Shown one piece after another: positions 38,178-49,400 of a DNA stretch of 64,000 bases. Each line of letters starts with the position of its first letter. Position 1 is the first letter of the stretch. The translations under genes and the position numbers were made by a program. Origin of the DNA: Primulina eburnea (Eukaryota; Streptophyta; Magnoliopsida; Lamiales; Gesneriaceae); NCBI RefSeq assembly GCF_022965805.1, contig NC_133104.1, positions 19,887,071-19,951,070 on the forward strand. Direction: 5' to 3'. Below the pieces are notes generated by a model that saw only the letters and a list, made by a program, of their open reading frames with translations, was not told where the DNA came from and did not search any database.

Positions 38178-40327
38178 TGTAATGCCCGAGAATTTAATTA
38201 CCGTAATCTGAAATGATTTGGATATGATTACTGTAATCGGAGATTAATCCGGAATGATTTATTAAATTAATCGAGATGATTATAGACGGGACGCGTTCTT
38301 GTTAGATTTTGAAAGGAAGAATATTGCGTGTGCGTGACTCGAAGGTCTCGCGCATATGCGCGAGAAGTGTACGCGCATATGCGCGAGCCATGCGAGAAGC
38401 CAAGGGAGAAATCCAGAAAGTTTGGCACACATGCGCGGTGTAAGTTCGCGCACATGCGCGGCAAGGCCAGAACCAGTGGCGCATATGCGCGAGTAGAGTG
38501 GCGCATATGCGCGGGAGGGACAGAAGGGGTGGCGCATATGCGCGGAATTAATGGCGCATATGCGCGAGTAGCAGTTTCGCCGAGACAGTAGGTCTCGCGC
38601 ATATGCGCGAGTAGTGGCCGCGCATATGCGCGAGACGTGCTGCGTGAAGAAGTACGCCACTTGTCTTGCATGCATGAAACATATATATATATATATATGT
38701 ATGTAAAGAATCGAAATTTCTCAGAATTGCTGGAGAGAAGAAATCGGTTTTGAGGGAAAAAGCTTCGTTCTTATTTTCTTAAATTGATTTGCGAGTAAAC
38801 CGTCTATCTGAATTGGAATCCGACTTCGGTACTGTGTTACTATCAACGCAGGCTACACAAGGACGTAAGTTTTATTACGTTTAGACAAGATTTGAATTTA
38901 TGATGTTGTTAGAATTGAATATGATTCAGATATGGTGTTTCTACTACCGTATATATTGTAGAATCGAAGTCAGAGTTAGAAATAGACTGGTTATGGCATT
39001 GTTATGAATTTTAGAGTGGATTTGATTGAGGTTGCTATCAGAATTATGCTGTTATTCATTCTACAAGGTACAGATACTGAAGTTATAGATTGTACTGAGA
39101 TTTATTAGGAATTCTGGTAGTGTAATTGTGATGTTAAGACTGACAGGATTACAAGACTGTAGTGTTATGCCGTCTAAACATCAGTTGGTACAGATTGATC
39201 AGATTCAGTATTGGTTTCTGTTATCTTGTGATATGGTTGATATGAATCAGATTGTAGTTATTCAGATGTTGACCAGACAGATTTTGAATTGGATTATACA
39301 TTGATACAGTGTATTGACTATTGTCATTTCAGATCAGATATGGACAAATTCGACTTCGAGACTTCGTCTTCATCAGACGGGGACGACAAAGGTATAATTC
39401 ATGTGATATTCGGGAAGAACAACTCAATTGAGATCGCGTTGAGTTGCCCACTAAATCACATATTATACTCTTGTTTATGTGTATATGATTATGCAATGAT
39501 TATAGATTGTTATTCATGCATTAAGATAGGGCAGTCTGGAGATCAGGCAGACTACTAGATGTTCGGCGATATCTCAGCTTAGGGGAAGATCACCGCCCCT
39601 TTGTAGATGTGGATACAGATCAGGCCGAAGTCTAGGAATAAGACGTACAGCACCTCGATTGGTAGGGTAGGTGACAGCCAGTGACGTCTTATTCACCCCG
39701 GGATCCCTAGAGTTATAGTTGAGTCGAGTCTAGACATGATTTGATTAGGACTGCATGCACATATGGATGTGGCTCCTAGATCATGGGACCCATCGTTATT
39801 GCTTCCAGTTGTGCTAGCATGTTTTTATGATTTAGATTGGTTATATGCATCTTTAGCTGATTTGAAGTGCATGCTTGTTGTGATTAGATTTCATAGCTTA
39901 TGAAATCTCATGTTTTGATTTTATTCATGACAGCATGTTTCATGAACTATTTTATGTATATACATGTTTACCATGTTTTATACTGGGATTTATTTCTCAC
40001 CGGAGTTATCCGGCTGTTGTCTTGTTTTGTATGTGTGCATGACAACAGGTGGGGCTGGATCAGGGTCAAGATGATGATGAGAGAAGACGAGTGTAGCGTG
40101 GTGATTCCGGACTTACAGTAGACTTGGTTTTATTACTGGACTTTAGTAGTTGAACCTTAGATTAGCTTGTTGTACTTTAATACTGAAATGTATTTTATAC
40201 AGACATGTATAGTATTTAGATTCCATTACCTTCCGCAGTTATATCTTAAAACGAAAAAATTTGTAGACCCTGTTTTATCTTAATTGATAATTAAATCCCA
40301 AAGATGATTAGCGTCCGGGTCCCCACA
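38178..40327 (+). repeat. Element C right LTR (2150 bp)
   Basis: Nearly identical to 32424-34549, with one extra palindrome copy and a slightly longer TA run. It ends GGGTCCCCACA at 40327 but is followed by leader sequence rather than a target-site copy. Confidence 0.93.
38347..38634. promoter_or_regulatory. Palindrome cluster in C right LTR (10 copies)
   Basis: Same CGCGCATATGCGCG family as 32593-32860, with an additional copy followed by GAATTAAT. A TATA-like TA run follows at about 38680-38704. Confidence 0.75.
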
Positions 40328-40380
40328 ACAGGTGGTATCAGAGCGAAGATCCTTTAGATATAGATCTTTTAGACTGAGAT
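40328..40380 (+). repeat. Element C leader remnant with second primer binding site
   Basis: 53 bp matching the leader at 34550-34602, including TGGTATCAGAGC, but located downstream of the right LTR. It abuts chromovirus A LTR sequence. The order LTR-internal-LTR-leader shows a rearranged element rather than a simple insertion. Confidence 0.9.
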
Positions 40381-41169
40381 AACTGTAGCAATAACTGTAG
40401 CAATAGCAATAGCAATAGAAATAGATAGCAATACGATGGTATTCTCTTTTCTCTGGTTGGATTGATATCAATAGTATCTCTGTCTGTGGTTGCAAATATC
40501 CCATCGATATAAATCGATAACTGTGAGAGATAAAAGCCTATGGTCGATGATCATCTAATTGCATGCAATGCTCTGACTATGATAAATCAATCCAATAAAA
40601 CATTTGAACTCTGAATAGCATTTAAAGCCGTCGTTTCGCAATCTCTATCTTTTCTCTTGTATTCCCTTTTTAACAATAGTGAGACATACAATGCCTCCAA
40701 TAGATAATCAAAGAAATCAATACATAACAATGAATCTATTGAAGGGAATATCACTTTAAAATCTTTAAAACACAATACATATATCATCATGTGAGCAAAG
40801 GGATGAAATTCCACTTACAACCAATAGAACACCTTCAAACTATACTCTTGGTACACCACCTACAACAATAATCCATAAACAACACCAAAATCAACTCTAT
40901 ATCCAAAAATACAAGTCAAATATCCCATTAAACCAACAATAACAACACCCTATAACAACTCATCTCCAAAAACCATGTTAGAATCGCACCAAAAACTTAC
41001 CTAAGCTTCCTTATACCACGGAGAACGTCGATCTCAAGTCGAATCGTCGAAAAGAAGCTTGGATTGAAGATAGGGAACAAAAGAAATGGTAAAAAAACCC
41101 TAAGAAATGAGAGGAAATCTCGAAATGAAGGGGAAGATAAGGTAGAAATGAAGTCAACTCAATCAAAAA
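40381..41169 (-). repeat. Chromovirus A 5' LTR, middle segment
   Basis: Resumes the A LTR at a position equivalent to about 26354, so about 146 bp (26208-26353 equivalent) are missing at the C junction. It runs to AATCAAAAA at 41169, where element B begins. Confidence 0.92.
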
Positions 41170-41303
41170 TGTAATGCCCGAGATTTAATCATTATAATCA
41201 GACGTTGATTAATTGACATGATTGAGATTATAAGAACTCAAATGAACCGATATGACAAGGCTGGGCGTCGTTGCACTTGTTAGCCAAGTATTTGGGCAGA
41301 AAC

Positions 41304-41483
41304 TTCGGCGCTCGAGCGGTAGAAAAGCACCGCCCGAGCGCCAATGCATCACAAATTATTGCTCGGAAAGAAGGTTCGGCGCCCGAGCGGTAGATTTCGA
41401 CCGCCCGAGCGCCAAGGGTGCGATTTGGAATTCCGGACAGTATGTTCGGCGCCCGAGCGGTACATTTCGACCGCTCGAGCGCC
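41304..41483. promoter_or_regulatory. Inverted-repeat cluster in B LTR U3
   Basis: Three successive imperfect hairpins with arms like GGCGCCCGAGCGGT and ACCGCCCGAGCGCC separated by 7-9 bases, all CpG-rich. About 50 bp further on lies GATATATATATACATATAAA, a TATA-like region. Repeated in the right LTR at 47097-47277 and 19881-20061. Confidence 0.7.
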
Positions 41484-41701
41484 ACCCGGAAATCATGAAA
41501 GGTAGCCACGTTTCAATTTCATGCAAGACGGATATATATATACATATAAACGTTTGTAATCCCTCAGAAATCAGAAACAAAGATCGAGAAAAGGGTTCAG
41601 AATAAGAGTTGAAAATCCTTACGCCTTTTTCGAGAAATCCGTCCGTCTGAATTAGAATCCGAATTCAGTACCGTGTTCCTATCAACACAGGCTACAAATG
41701 G

Positions 41702-41719
41702 ACGTAAGTTTTGTTACGT
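41702..41719 (+). promoter_or_regulatory. Hairpin containing a 5' splice donor (element B)
   Basis: ACGTAA/TTACGT stem with a GTTTTG loop over GTAAGT. Conserved with 33085-33102 except one loop base. The candidate 5'-leader intron runs 41704-42054 (GTAAGT...TTTCAG). Confidence 0.4.
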
Positions 41720-42061
41720 TTAGACATGCTTTGAGTTTATGAGGTGGTCAGAATTGAATAGGATTCATATATGATGTTCTTGTCATGTTAGACATCATAG
41801 AATCGAAGTCAGAATAAGAAACAGAGTGTTTATATAATTGTTATGATTTTTGGAGTTGATTTGACACAGATTATGAATTCCAGTATTATATTGTGATGTT
41901 CAGAACTGACGGGGTTATTCAGGTTGTATTGTTATGCCGTCGAAACATCAGTTGATTTATATTGATCAGATTTTGTACTGAATTGGGTATTGATCAGAAC
42001 AGATTGTGTTTTGAGCTGCACATTGATACAGTGTATTTATTCTGGTCATTTCAGATTGAAG

Positions 42062-42113
42062 ATGGACAGACTGGACTTCAAGACTTCGTCTTCCTCAGAC
42101 GGGGAAGATAAAG
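42062..42113 (+). CDS. Putative LTR-encoded first exon of element B Gag (copy 2)
   Basis: Same as 14846-14897. It ends AAAG/GTATAA. The candidate intron is 42114-43525, removing the rest of the LTR and the primer binding site, and the phase is kept into the gag frame. In the right LTR (starting about 47854) one residue differs (Glu for Lys) and the donor reads GTATTA. Confidence 0.55.
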
Positions 42114-43159
42114 GTATAATTCATGTGATATCTGGGAAGATATAACTCAAATCAGATCTTATTTGAGTTTCCCAATAAAATCACATACTAGACTATTATT
42201 TATGTTTTGATGTGATTGTTTATAGATTTGTTTATAGAACTTGTATACAAATCTTGCTATGCTTTGTTTACAGATCTTGTGGCATTGCATTAGAATGATT
42301 ATGTTTGTTTACAGATTGTGTATTCATGCATTAAGATAGGACAGTCTGGAGATCAGGCAGACTTCTAGATGTTCGGCGATATCTCAGCTTAGGGGAAGAT
42401 CACCGCCCCTATTGTAGATGCGGATACAGATCAGGCCGAAGTCTAGGAATAAGACGTACAGCACCTCGATTGGGAGGGTAGGTGACAGCCAGTGACGTCT
42501 TATTCACAACGGGATCCCTAGAGTTATAGATCGAGTCAAATCTAGACATGATTTGATTAGAACTGCATGCTTACATGGATGTGGCTCCTAGATCATGGGA
42601 CCCATCGTTATTGCTTTCAGTTGTGCTAGCATGTTTTATGATTTAGATTGTTTATATGCATGTTTATCTGAATTGAGTTGCATGCTTATTTGATTTATTT
42701 CATAGATTATGAAATATATTGTGTTTATACATGATCGCAGGGTTTATGAACTAGTGTGTTTATATACATGCTTACCATGTTTTATACTGGGATTTATTCT
42801 CACCGGAGTTATCCGGCTGTTGTCGTGTTTTGTATGTGTGCATGACAACAGGTGGGGCTGGATCAGGGTCGAGATGACGATGAGAGAAGACGAGTTAGCG
42901 TGGTGATTCCGGACTTACAGTAGATTGGATTTTACTACTAGAACTTTAGTAGTGAACATTAGATTAGAATGTTGTACATTATTGTATGTTAATACTGAAT
43001 TTGTATTTTTATATACAGACATGTATAGTATTTAGATTCCATTACCTTCCGCAGTTATAATTTAAAAAGAAAATTTTTAGACCCTGTTTATCAGAACTGA
43101 TAAATTTAAATCCCAATAACGATTAAGAAGATTATTAGCGTCTGGGTCCCCACAACAGG

Positions 43160-43172
43160 TGGTATCAGAGCC
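43160..43172 (+). other. Primer binding site of element B (copy 2)
   Basis: TGGTATCAGAGCC five bases after the LTR end. Confidence 0.9.
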
Positions 43173-43525
43173 GATAGTTCCTTTAGACTTAGATTATCAG
43201 AGCGATAGATCCTTTAGATCGAGATAGCCAGAACTGATAGAACCTTTAGATTGAGTTAGATTGAGATAGAAGAGAATGAGCGGGGTAGATTGAATTTCTT
43301 TCCTTGCATGTGATTGCTAGCATGAGAATTATTTCAATGTTGATTTACATTGTGTGTGCTAGCATGATTTATTGCTTTCCCTATTACATGTTGTTTGTTA
43401 TCTGAGTTGATTGCAGCATGTAATTATTAAGCCTGGATCAGAACCGAGTCTGAATCAGAGGTATATGATCAGAGGAGGGCTGAGACAGAGTGTATAGATG
43501 GTGTACTAATCTGTTTGATATTCAG

Positions 43526-44448
43526 ATATAGCTCCCCGAAGGATTCCTGAAAAAGGCAGTACTTCGTATGATCAGATAGATAGATCAGAATCTCAGATAG
43601 ATGTGTCAGAAACTCCAATGGAAACGAAGTTGAGAGAATTTCAGTTACTTCAGCCACCGATTCTAAGTGGTATTGAGACAGCGGAAGATTGTCAGAACTG
43701 GTTGGATGACATAGAAATACTGGTCGATTTACTGGATTGTACCGATGAACATAAAGTTAAATTGGTATTTCTCCAGTTACGAGGGGCTGCCAGAAGTTGG
43801 TGGGTTACCATGAAAGGAGTATTAACACAACGTGGTACTATGATCACGTGGGAAGTCTTCAGAGCTGAATTCTACCAAAGGTTTTTCTCCGTTTCGTATC
43901 GGGAGGACAAAAGAGCAGAATTTGAGAATTTGAGACAAGGCCTATTGAATATTGACGAATATGCTGCTAAATTCTCTACGCTACTGCATTTTGCTCTTCA
44001 TTTGGCTGGAAATGACGAAGCTGTAGTGAATCAGTTCGTCAGAGGATTGAATTCAGAAATAGTTGCATTGATGAACATGCAGCAACCTTATCATTTTGCT
44101 GATGCGTTGAGTAAAGCAAGGAGGGCGGAGGCGAGTCTGATTAGACAATTGGGAAGATTGAGCGTGAAGCAATCCCAGACACAGCAATCCCCTCTCCGAT
44201 TTGATCACGGCAGTACGAGTGGGAAGCAAGAGTTGCTGAAAGCTCGAAAGAAATCGTTCAAGAAATTAGGAGATGGTTCCTCTAGTTCCAGTGGTTCTAG
44301 CCCGAGCTATACTGGGGTGTATTGCAGAACTTGTGGGGGGAGACATTCCACAGAGCAATGCCAGGGAGTGATTGGTACTTGCCATATCTGCAGACAACAG
44401 GGACACTTTGCTAGAGTCTGTCCCCAGAAGGGTCCTCGAAGATTTTAG
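43526..44448 (+). CDS. gag: Gag of gag-only LTR element B (copy 2)
   Basis: Encodes the same protein as 16310-17232 with no difference noticed. The frame is open from 43519 and the first in-frame ATG is at 43618, within METKLREFQ. A GTG at 43603 is a less likely start in a plant. Zinc knuckles lie at the C terminus (about 32 and 15 residues before the stop). The absence of an early ATG, where element C has one, fits initiation on the LTR exon. The next 2.5 kb carry no polymerase. Confidence 0.85.
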
Positions 44449-46962
44449 AGAGCAGAGTCATTGGTGATAATGACAGAAGAACAGACCCCGAACATCATAG
44501 GTACTATTTCTTTATGATTATATTGCATATATATTGATACGTACTAATGCATTTTTATGAGTATCTATGATTGATTAGCATGGAGATATGCTGTACCTAT
44601 TGGGTTTGTTGTACTGTAGTATTATTTTCCTTGATGGTTGAGGAAAATGATGATATCTAAGATTTTTATGATATATATATATATACTACAGTAATATAAA
44701 AATGAGGTGAATAGATTGTGCTGTACTTGTGTTGTTGATGATCTGATTTAATTGCATTACTGATATGGAGATGGTGAACAAGTACAGAGATATGGTAGAA
44801 ATTGACCTAGAAATGGTAAGATTCAGACCAGATCTGGCTGATAAACGGAGATTTTCCGATAAGGATTCTAGATTCAGAATTCCTGTGATAGATGCATTGT
44901 TGATGACTCGATTAATACAGAAAGGAACAGATGGTATCCTTATGTATTCAGTAGACCTACTGAAATCGAGTTTAGCAACTACAGATTTGATAGTTACGTA
45001 AGGATTGATTGATATTTGCCTAGATAAGATTTCAGATGTGTTGATATCAGAAAGGTAGATTTCAGAATTGAATCGATACCAGGTAATGGTTATATACTAG
45101 AATTCAGTACAGAATGATATGAAAGATTAATAGAAGGGTACAGATTGCTAAGTCTTAGATTCAGGGATATTCAGATAAGTTTATGCTGGTTATATCTATG
45201 ATATTTGATATGTTAACAGCATCCGATTGATCCAATGGAATATTTGAAGATTTTATTGAATATTCAGAGAACCGTGATTATTGTATACAGAAATTAGTCA
45301 GGTATGAATCATAACTGAAGCAGATTGTATTCAGAATATGTGATATCTGCAGTTTGTATACCGATTTAATTGCACAGTTGAGACAGAAATTAGCGACTGT
45401 ACACGATACAGGTAACAGATATATCAGAATTAGCAGAAATGTCAGAAAGTCAGAATTTCTGAGTTTTACAGATTTCCTTATTCTCTTATTCCCTTATTAT
45501 GTTATATCTACTTGCGTATTGTGATTGATCTAAATCAGTATTTGAGACATCTTATATTGTTTGGGAGCATATTTTATTTGCAGATGAGGTATGACAGATG
45601 ATTTGGGCACTGTGAAGATTGATCAGTAGGCAGAATTATCAGTGTTGCCAGCAATCGTTGTTTTATGAGTTTTCTTAAACTCACTAGATCTGTATATGTT
45701 GTCTTTATTTCGAATCTGACTGTTATTACTGTGGTTTGCATGTATGTTTGATACAGAATATTGTAAACAGTTGAGAGTTGCAACAGTTCAGAAATGTTAT
45801 ATCAGAATGTTTCAGAATTGTATAACAGAATTTGATATCTGTAGTCAGAGCCGAATACCAGGTAGGTATTTCTTCTTTATTATTTTTTATTATTAACTGA
45901 TTGTTTATACAGAATAGTTCGAATCGGAAAGCACAGATAGTGTCATAAATGCACAGTAGTGGGTTCAGTTTTCATTCTGATGATTGTGAATGTATGATAT
46001 TCGAACAGATAGTTGTAATATAGACAGAGTATATCAGTTATGGCTGAATTTGTACGGAAATGTTGGCAGAAATCATACTGATAAGTCTGAATCGCTAACA
46101 GAAAAAGACAGAAAGATAGAAATTAAAAGAGTATTACAGATTTTGTATATTTCTGAATAGAAATAGGAGTACATTTCTATGGCTTTCGTAATGAAAGTAC
46201 CGTCATTTTCTCCAGATTGAGATATGATATGATTATGATTGACAGATTACTCAATCCATATCTATCAGTTTGTACCAGATTACGTGCAAACAGAACTAGA
46301 TGACATAGATCGATGTCAAAGAAATGTTCAGATGGAACAGAAAATTTAAGTAGATTATATCAGATTGTAATTTTGATTGAGTTTGTACTTGTGATAGAAG
46401 ATATCATGAGCTCTTTCGCAGATTTTTCACAGATTGACAGATAGTCAGAGGGTATTATCCAGATATTGGAAGATATTGGCAGAACTTTAGTACTGGATGT
46501 TAGTACTCAGTATGATGATTTATTGTCAATATATGAATTACTGTATGACAATAGTTATCAAGATAGTTCAGAATGAACAGATTAAAGTAAACCAACATCG
46601 GATGATGATGATTGGTATTTAAAGGCCGAAGATAGAATATATCCTTGGTGTGGGATTAGCAGGTTTGATAACAACTGCTAGTATTGTTTTATTATGAACT
46701 GTGAGTGGTTTATACGGATGTTGTATAACCAACATGGCATGATTGATTCTGTCAGAGTTAGTTTAAGAAGTATTAGAATAGTATACTTTATGAAATTTTA
46801 TTCCAGAATTGAAATCAAAGATTGATACAAGAAAGAGATTTCAGAATGGATTCATTAAGAGAGGAGTTTGGATGTTAAACTCTATTATACATTTCTTCTC
46901 TTATATTTGAAATTGATTGCTTATGAGTTCGAGGACGAACTCAGATCTAAGAGGGGGAGAAA
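44449..46962 (+). repeat. Element B internal non-coding region (copy 2)
   Basis: As 17233-19746: AT-rich, dense in CAGA words, no domain recognised. The polypurine tract AAGAGGGGGAGAAA occupies 46949-46962. Confidence 0.85.
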
Positions 46963-48368
46963 TGTAATGCCCGATATTTAATCATTATAATCAGACGTTG
47001 ATTAATTGACATGATTGAGATTATAAGAACTCAAATGAACCGATATGACAAGGCCGGGCGTCGTTGCACTTGTTAGCCAAGTATTTGGGCAGAAACTTCG
47101 GCGCTCGAGCAGTAGAAAAGCACCGCCCGAGCGCCAATGCATCACAAATTATTGCTCGGACAGAAGGTTCGGCGCCCGGGCGGTAGATTTCGACCGCCCG
47201 AGCGCCAAGGGTGCGATTTGGAATTCCGGACAGTATGTTCGGCGCCCGAGCGGTACATTTCGACCGCTCGAGCGCCACCCGGAAATCATGAAAGGTAGCC
47301 ACGTTTCAATTTCATGCAAGACGGATATATATATACATATAAACGTTTGTAATCCCTCAGAAATCAAAAACAAAGATCGAGAAAAGGGTTCAGAATAAGA
47401 GTTGAAAATCCTTACGCCTTTTTCGAGAAATCCGTCCGTCTGAATTAGAATCCGACTTCAGTACCGTGTTCCTATCAACACAGGCTACAACTGGACGTAA
47501 GTTTTGTTACGTTTAGACATGCTTTGAGTTTATGAGGTGGTCAGAATTGAATAGGATTCATATATGATGTTCTTGTCATGTTAGACATCATAGAATCGAA
47601 GTCAGAATAAGAAACAGAGTGTTTATATAATTGTTATGATTTTTGGAGTTGATTTGACACAGATTATGAATTCCAGTATTATATTGTGATGTTCAGAACT
47701 GACGGGGTTATTCAGGTTGTATTGTTATGCCGTCGAAACATCAGTTGATTTATATTGATCAGATTTTGTACTGAATTGGGTATTGATCAGAACAGATTGT
47801 GTTTTGAGCTGCACATTGATACAGTGTATTTATTCTGGTCATTTCAGATTGAAGATGGACAGACTGGACTTCGAGACTTCGTCTTCCTCAGACGGGGAAG
47901 ATAAAGGTATTATTCATGTGATATCTGGGAAGATATAACTCAAATCAGATCTTATTTGAGTTTCCCAATAAAATCACATACTAGACTATTATTTATGTTT
48001 TGATGTGATTGTTTATAGATTTGTTTATAGAACTTGTATACAAATCTTGCTATGCTTTGTTTACAGATCTTGTGGCATTGCATTAGAATGATTATGTTTG
48101 TTTACAGATTGTGTATTCATGCATTAAGATAGGACAGTCTGGAGATCAGGCAAACATCTAGATGTTCGGCGATATCTCAGCTTAGGGGAAGATCACCGCC
48201 CCTATTGTAGATGCGGATACAGATCAGGCCGAAGTCTAGGAATAAGACGTACAACACCTCGATTGGGAGGGTAGGTGACAGCCAGTGACATCTTATTCAC
48301 AACGGGATCCCTAGAGTTATAGATCGAGTCAAGTCTAGACATGATTTGATTAGAACTGCATGCTTACA
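46963..48368 (+). repeat. Element B right LTR, 3'-truncated (copy 2)
   Basis: Differs from the left LTR at roughly 15 positions over 1.4 kb (by eye, about 1%). It stops at GCATGCTTACA, which lies about 590 bp before the LTR end in the left copy, and A LTR sequence follows directly. The break is next to an ACA that also ends the full LTR, suggesting a small-homology deletion. Confidence 0.9.
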
Positions 48369-48813
48369 AAGGTATTAAATATCTCGCCCATACTTACACC
48401 GTGGGTGCGGTCACACAAGCACCGCGGGTGCGCTAAGCTCACGGCATTCCAACAAAATTCCCATGCACGATCACCGCGGGTGCGGTGCTACAATTACCGC
48501 GGGTGCAGTCTCACCGCGGGTGCGGTGCTTACACTGCCGCGGGTGCGGTGTCCTCACGGTAAAACCATCAAAATTCAACATAAATGACCGCGGGTGCGGT
48601 CCTTGCAAGGGTGCAGGTGCGGTACCACTTCGGCCAAGAACAAACCAAGGCAACTGAAAATCGAACCGAAACACTGAAACGAACAACCAACAACATCTAA
48701 TACCTCAAGACAACAATAACCAATAATACTAATGCCCAAAACACAACTCTAAACATCTAAATCATAAAACCCAATAAACACAATAAAGCTTAACACCGGG
48801 CTCGGCTATTACA
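48369..48813 (-). repeat. Chromovirus A 5' LTR, outer segment
   Basis: AAGGTATTAAATATCTCGCCC through GGCTATTACA, matching 27134-27588, with the CCGCGGGTGCGGT cluster at 48398-48625. This is the outermost end of element A. Confidence 0.93.
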
Positions 48814-49400
48814 GATTTGTTCTTTAGAGAAGTCGCTAGGTTGCTTGGCATGCCTAGGACTATTGTTTCTGGTCGCGATGTTAAATTCTTGAGTTACTTT
48901 TGGAAGACTTTATGGGCTGATCTTGGCAAAAAAATTGTTGTTTTCTACTACTTGTCATCCTCAAACTGATGGACAAACTGAAGTTGTCAATAGAACTTTG
49001 GGAACACCTTTGCGTGCTATTCTTAAAAAGAACTTGGATTGACAATTCTATGGACTTTATTTTGGGGTTGCCTAGGACTAAGAAGGGGAGGGATTCTATT
49101 TTTGTTGTTGTGGATAGATTCTCTAAGATGGGACATTTTATAGCTTGTCATAAAACCGATGATGCTTCAAACATTGCAGATTTGTTCTTTAGAGAAGTCG
49201 CTAGGTTGCATGGCATGCGTAGGACTATTGTTTCTGGTCGCGATGTTAAATTCTTGAGTTACTTTTGGAAGACTTTATGGCTAAACTTGGCACAAAATTG
49301 TTGTTTTTTACTACTTGTCATTCTCAAACAGATGGACAAACTGAAGTTGTCAATAGAACTTTGAGAACACTTTTGCGTGCTATTCTTAAAAAGAACTTGG

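Larger units (their letters stand above)
41170..43154 (+). repeat. Element B left LTR (complete, 1985 bp)
   Basis: Starts TGTAATGCCCGAGATTTAATC and ends GGGTCCCCACA. It contains a GC-rich inverted-repeat cluster at 41304-41483, a TATA-like run at 41532-41549, a donor-bearing hairpin at 41702-41719, the putative Gag first exon at 42062-42113, and an R/U5-like block shared with element C. The U3 clusters of B and C are unrelated although the rest of the LTR aligns. Confidence 0.93.

Noticed and set aside
43603..43605. GTG start codon for B Gag
   Set aside because: A plant mRNA would rarely use GTG here. The frame is open upstream to an AG acceptor, so an upstream exon or the ATG at 43618 is more likely.
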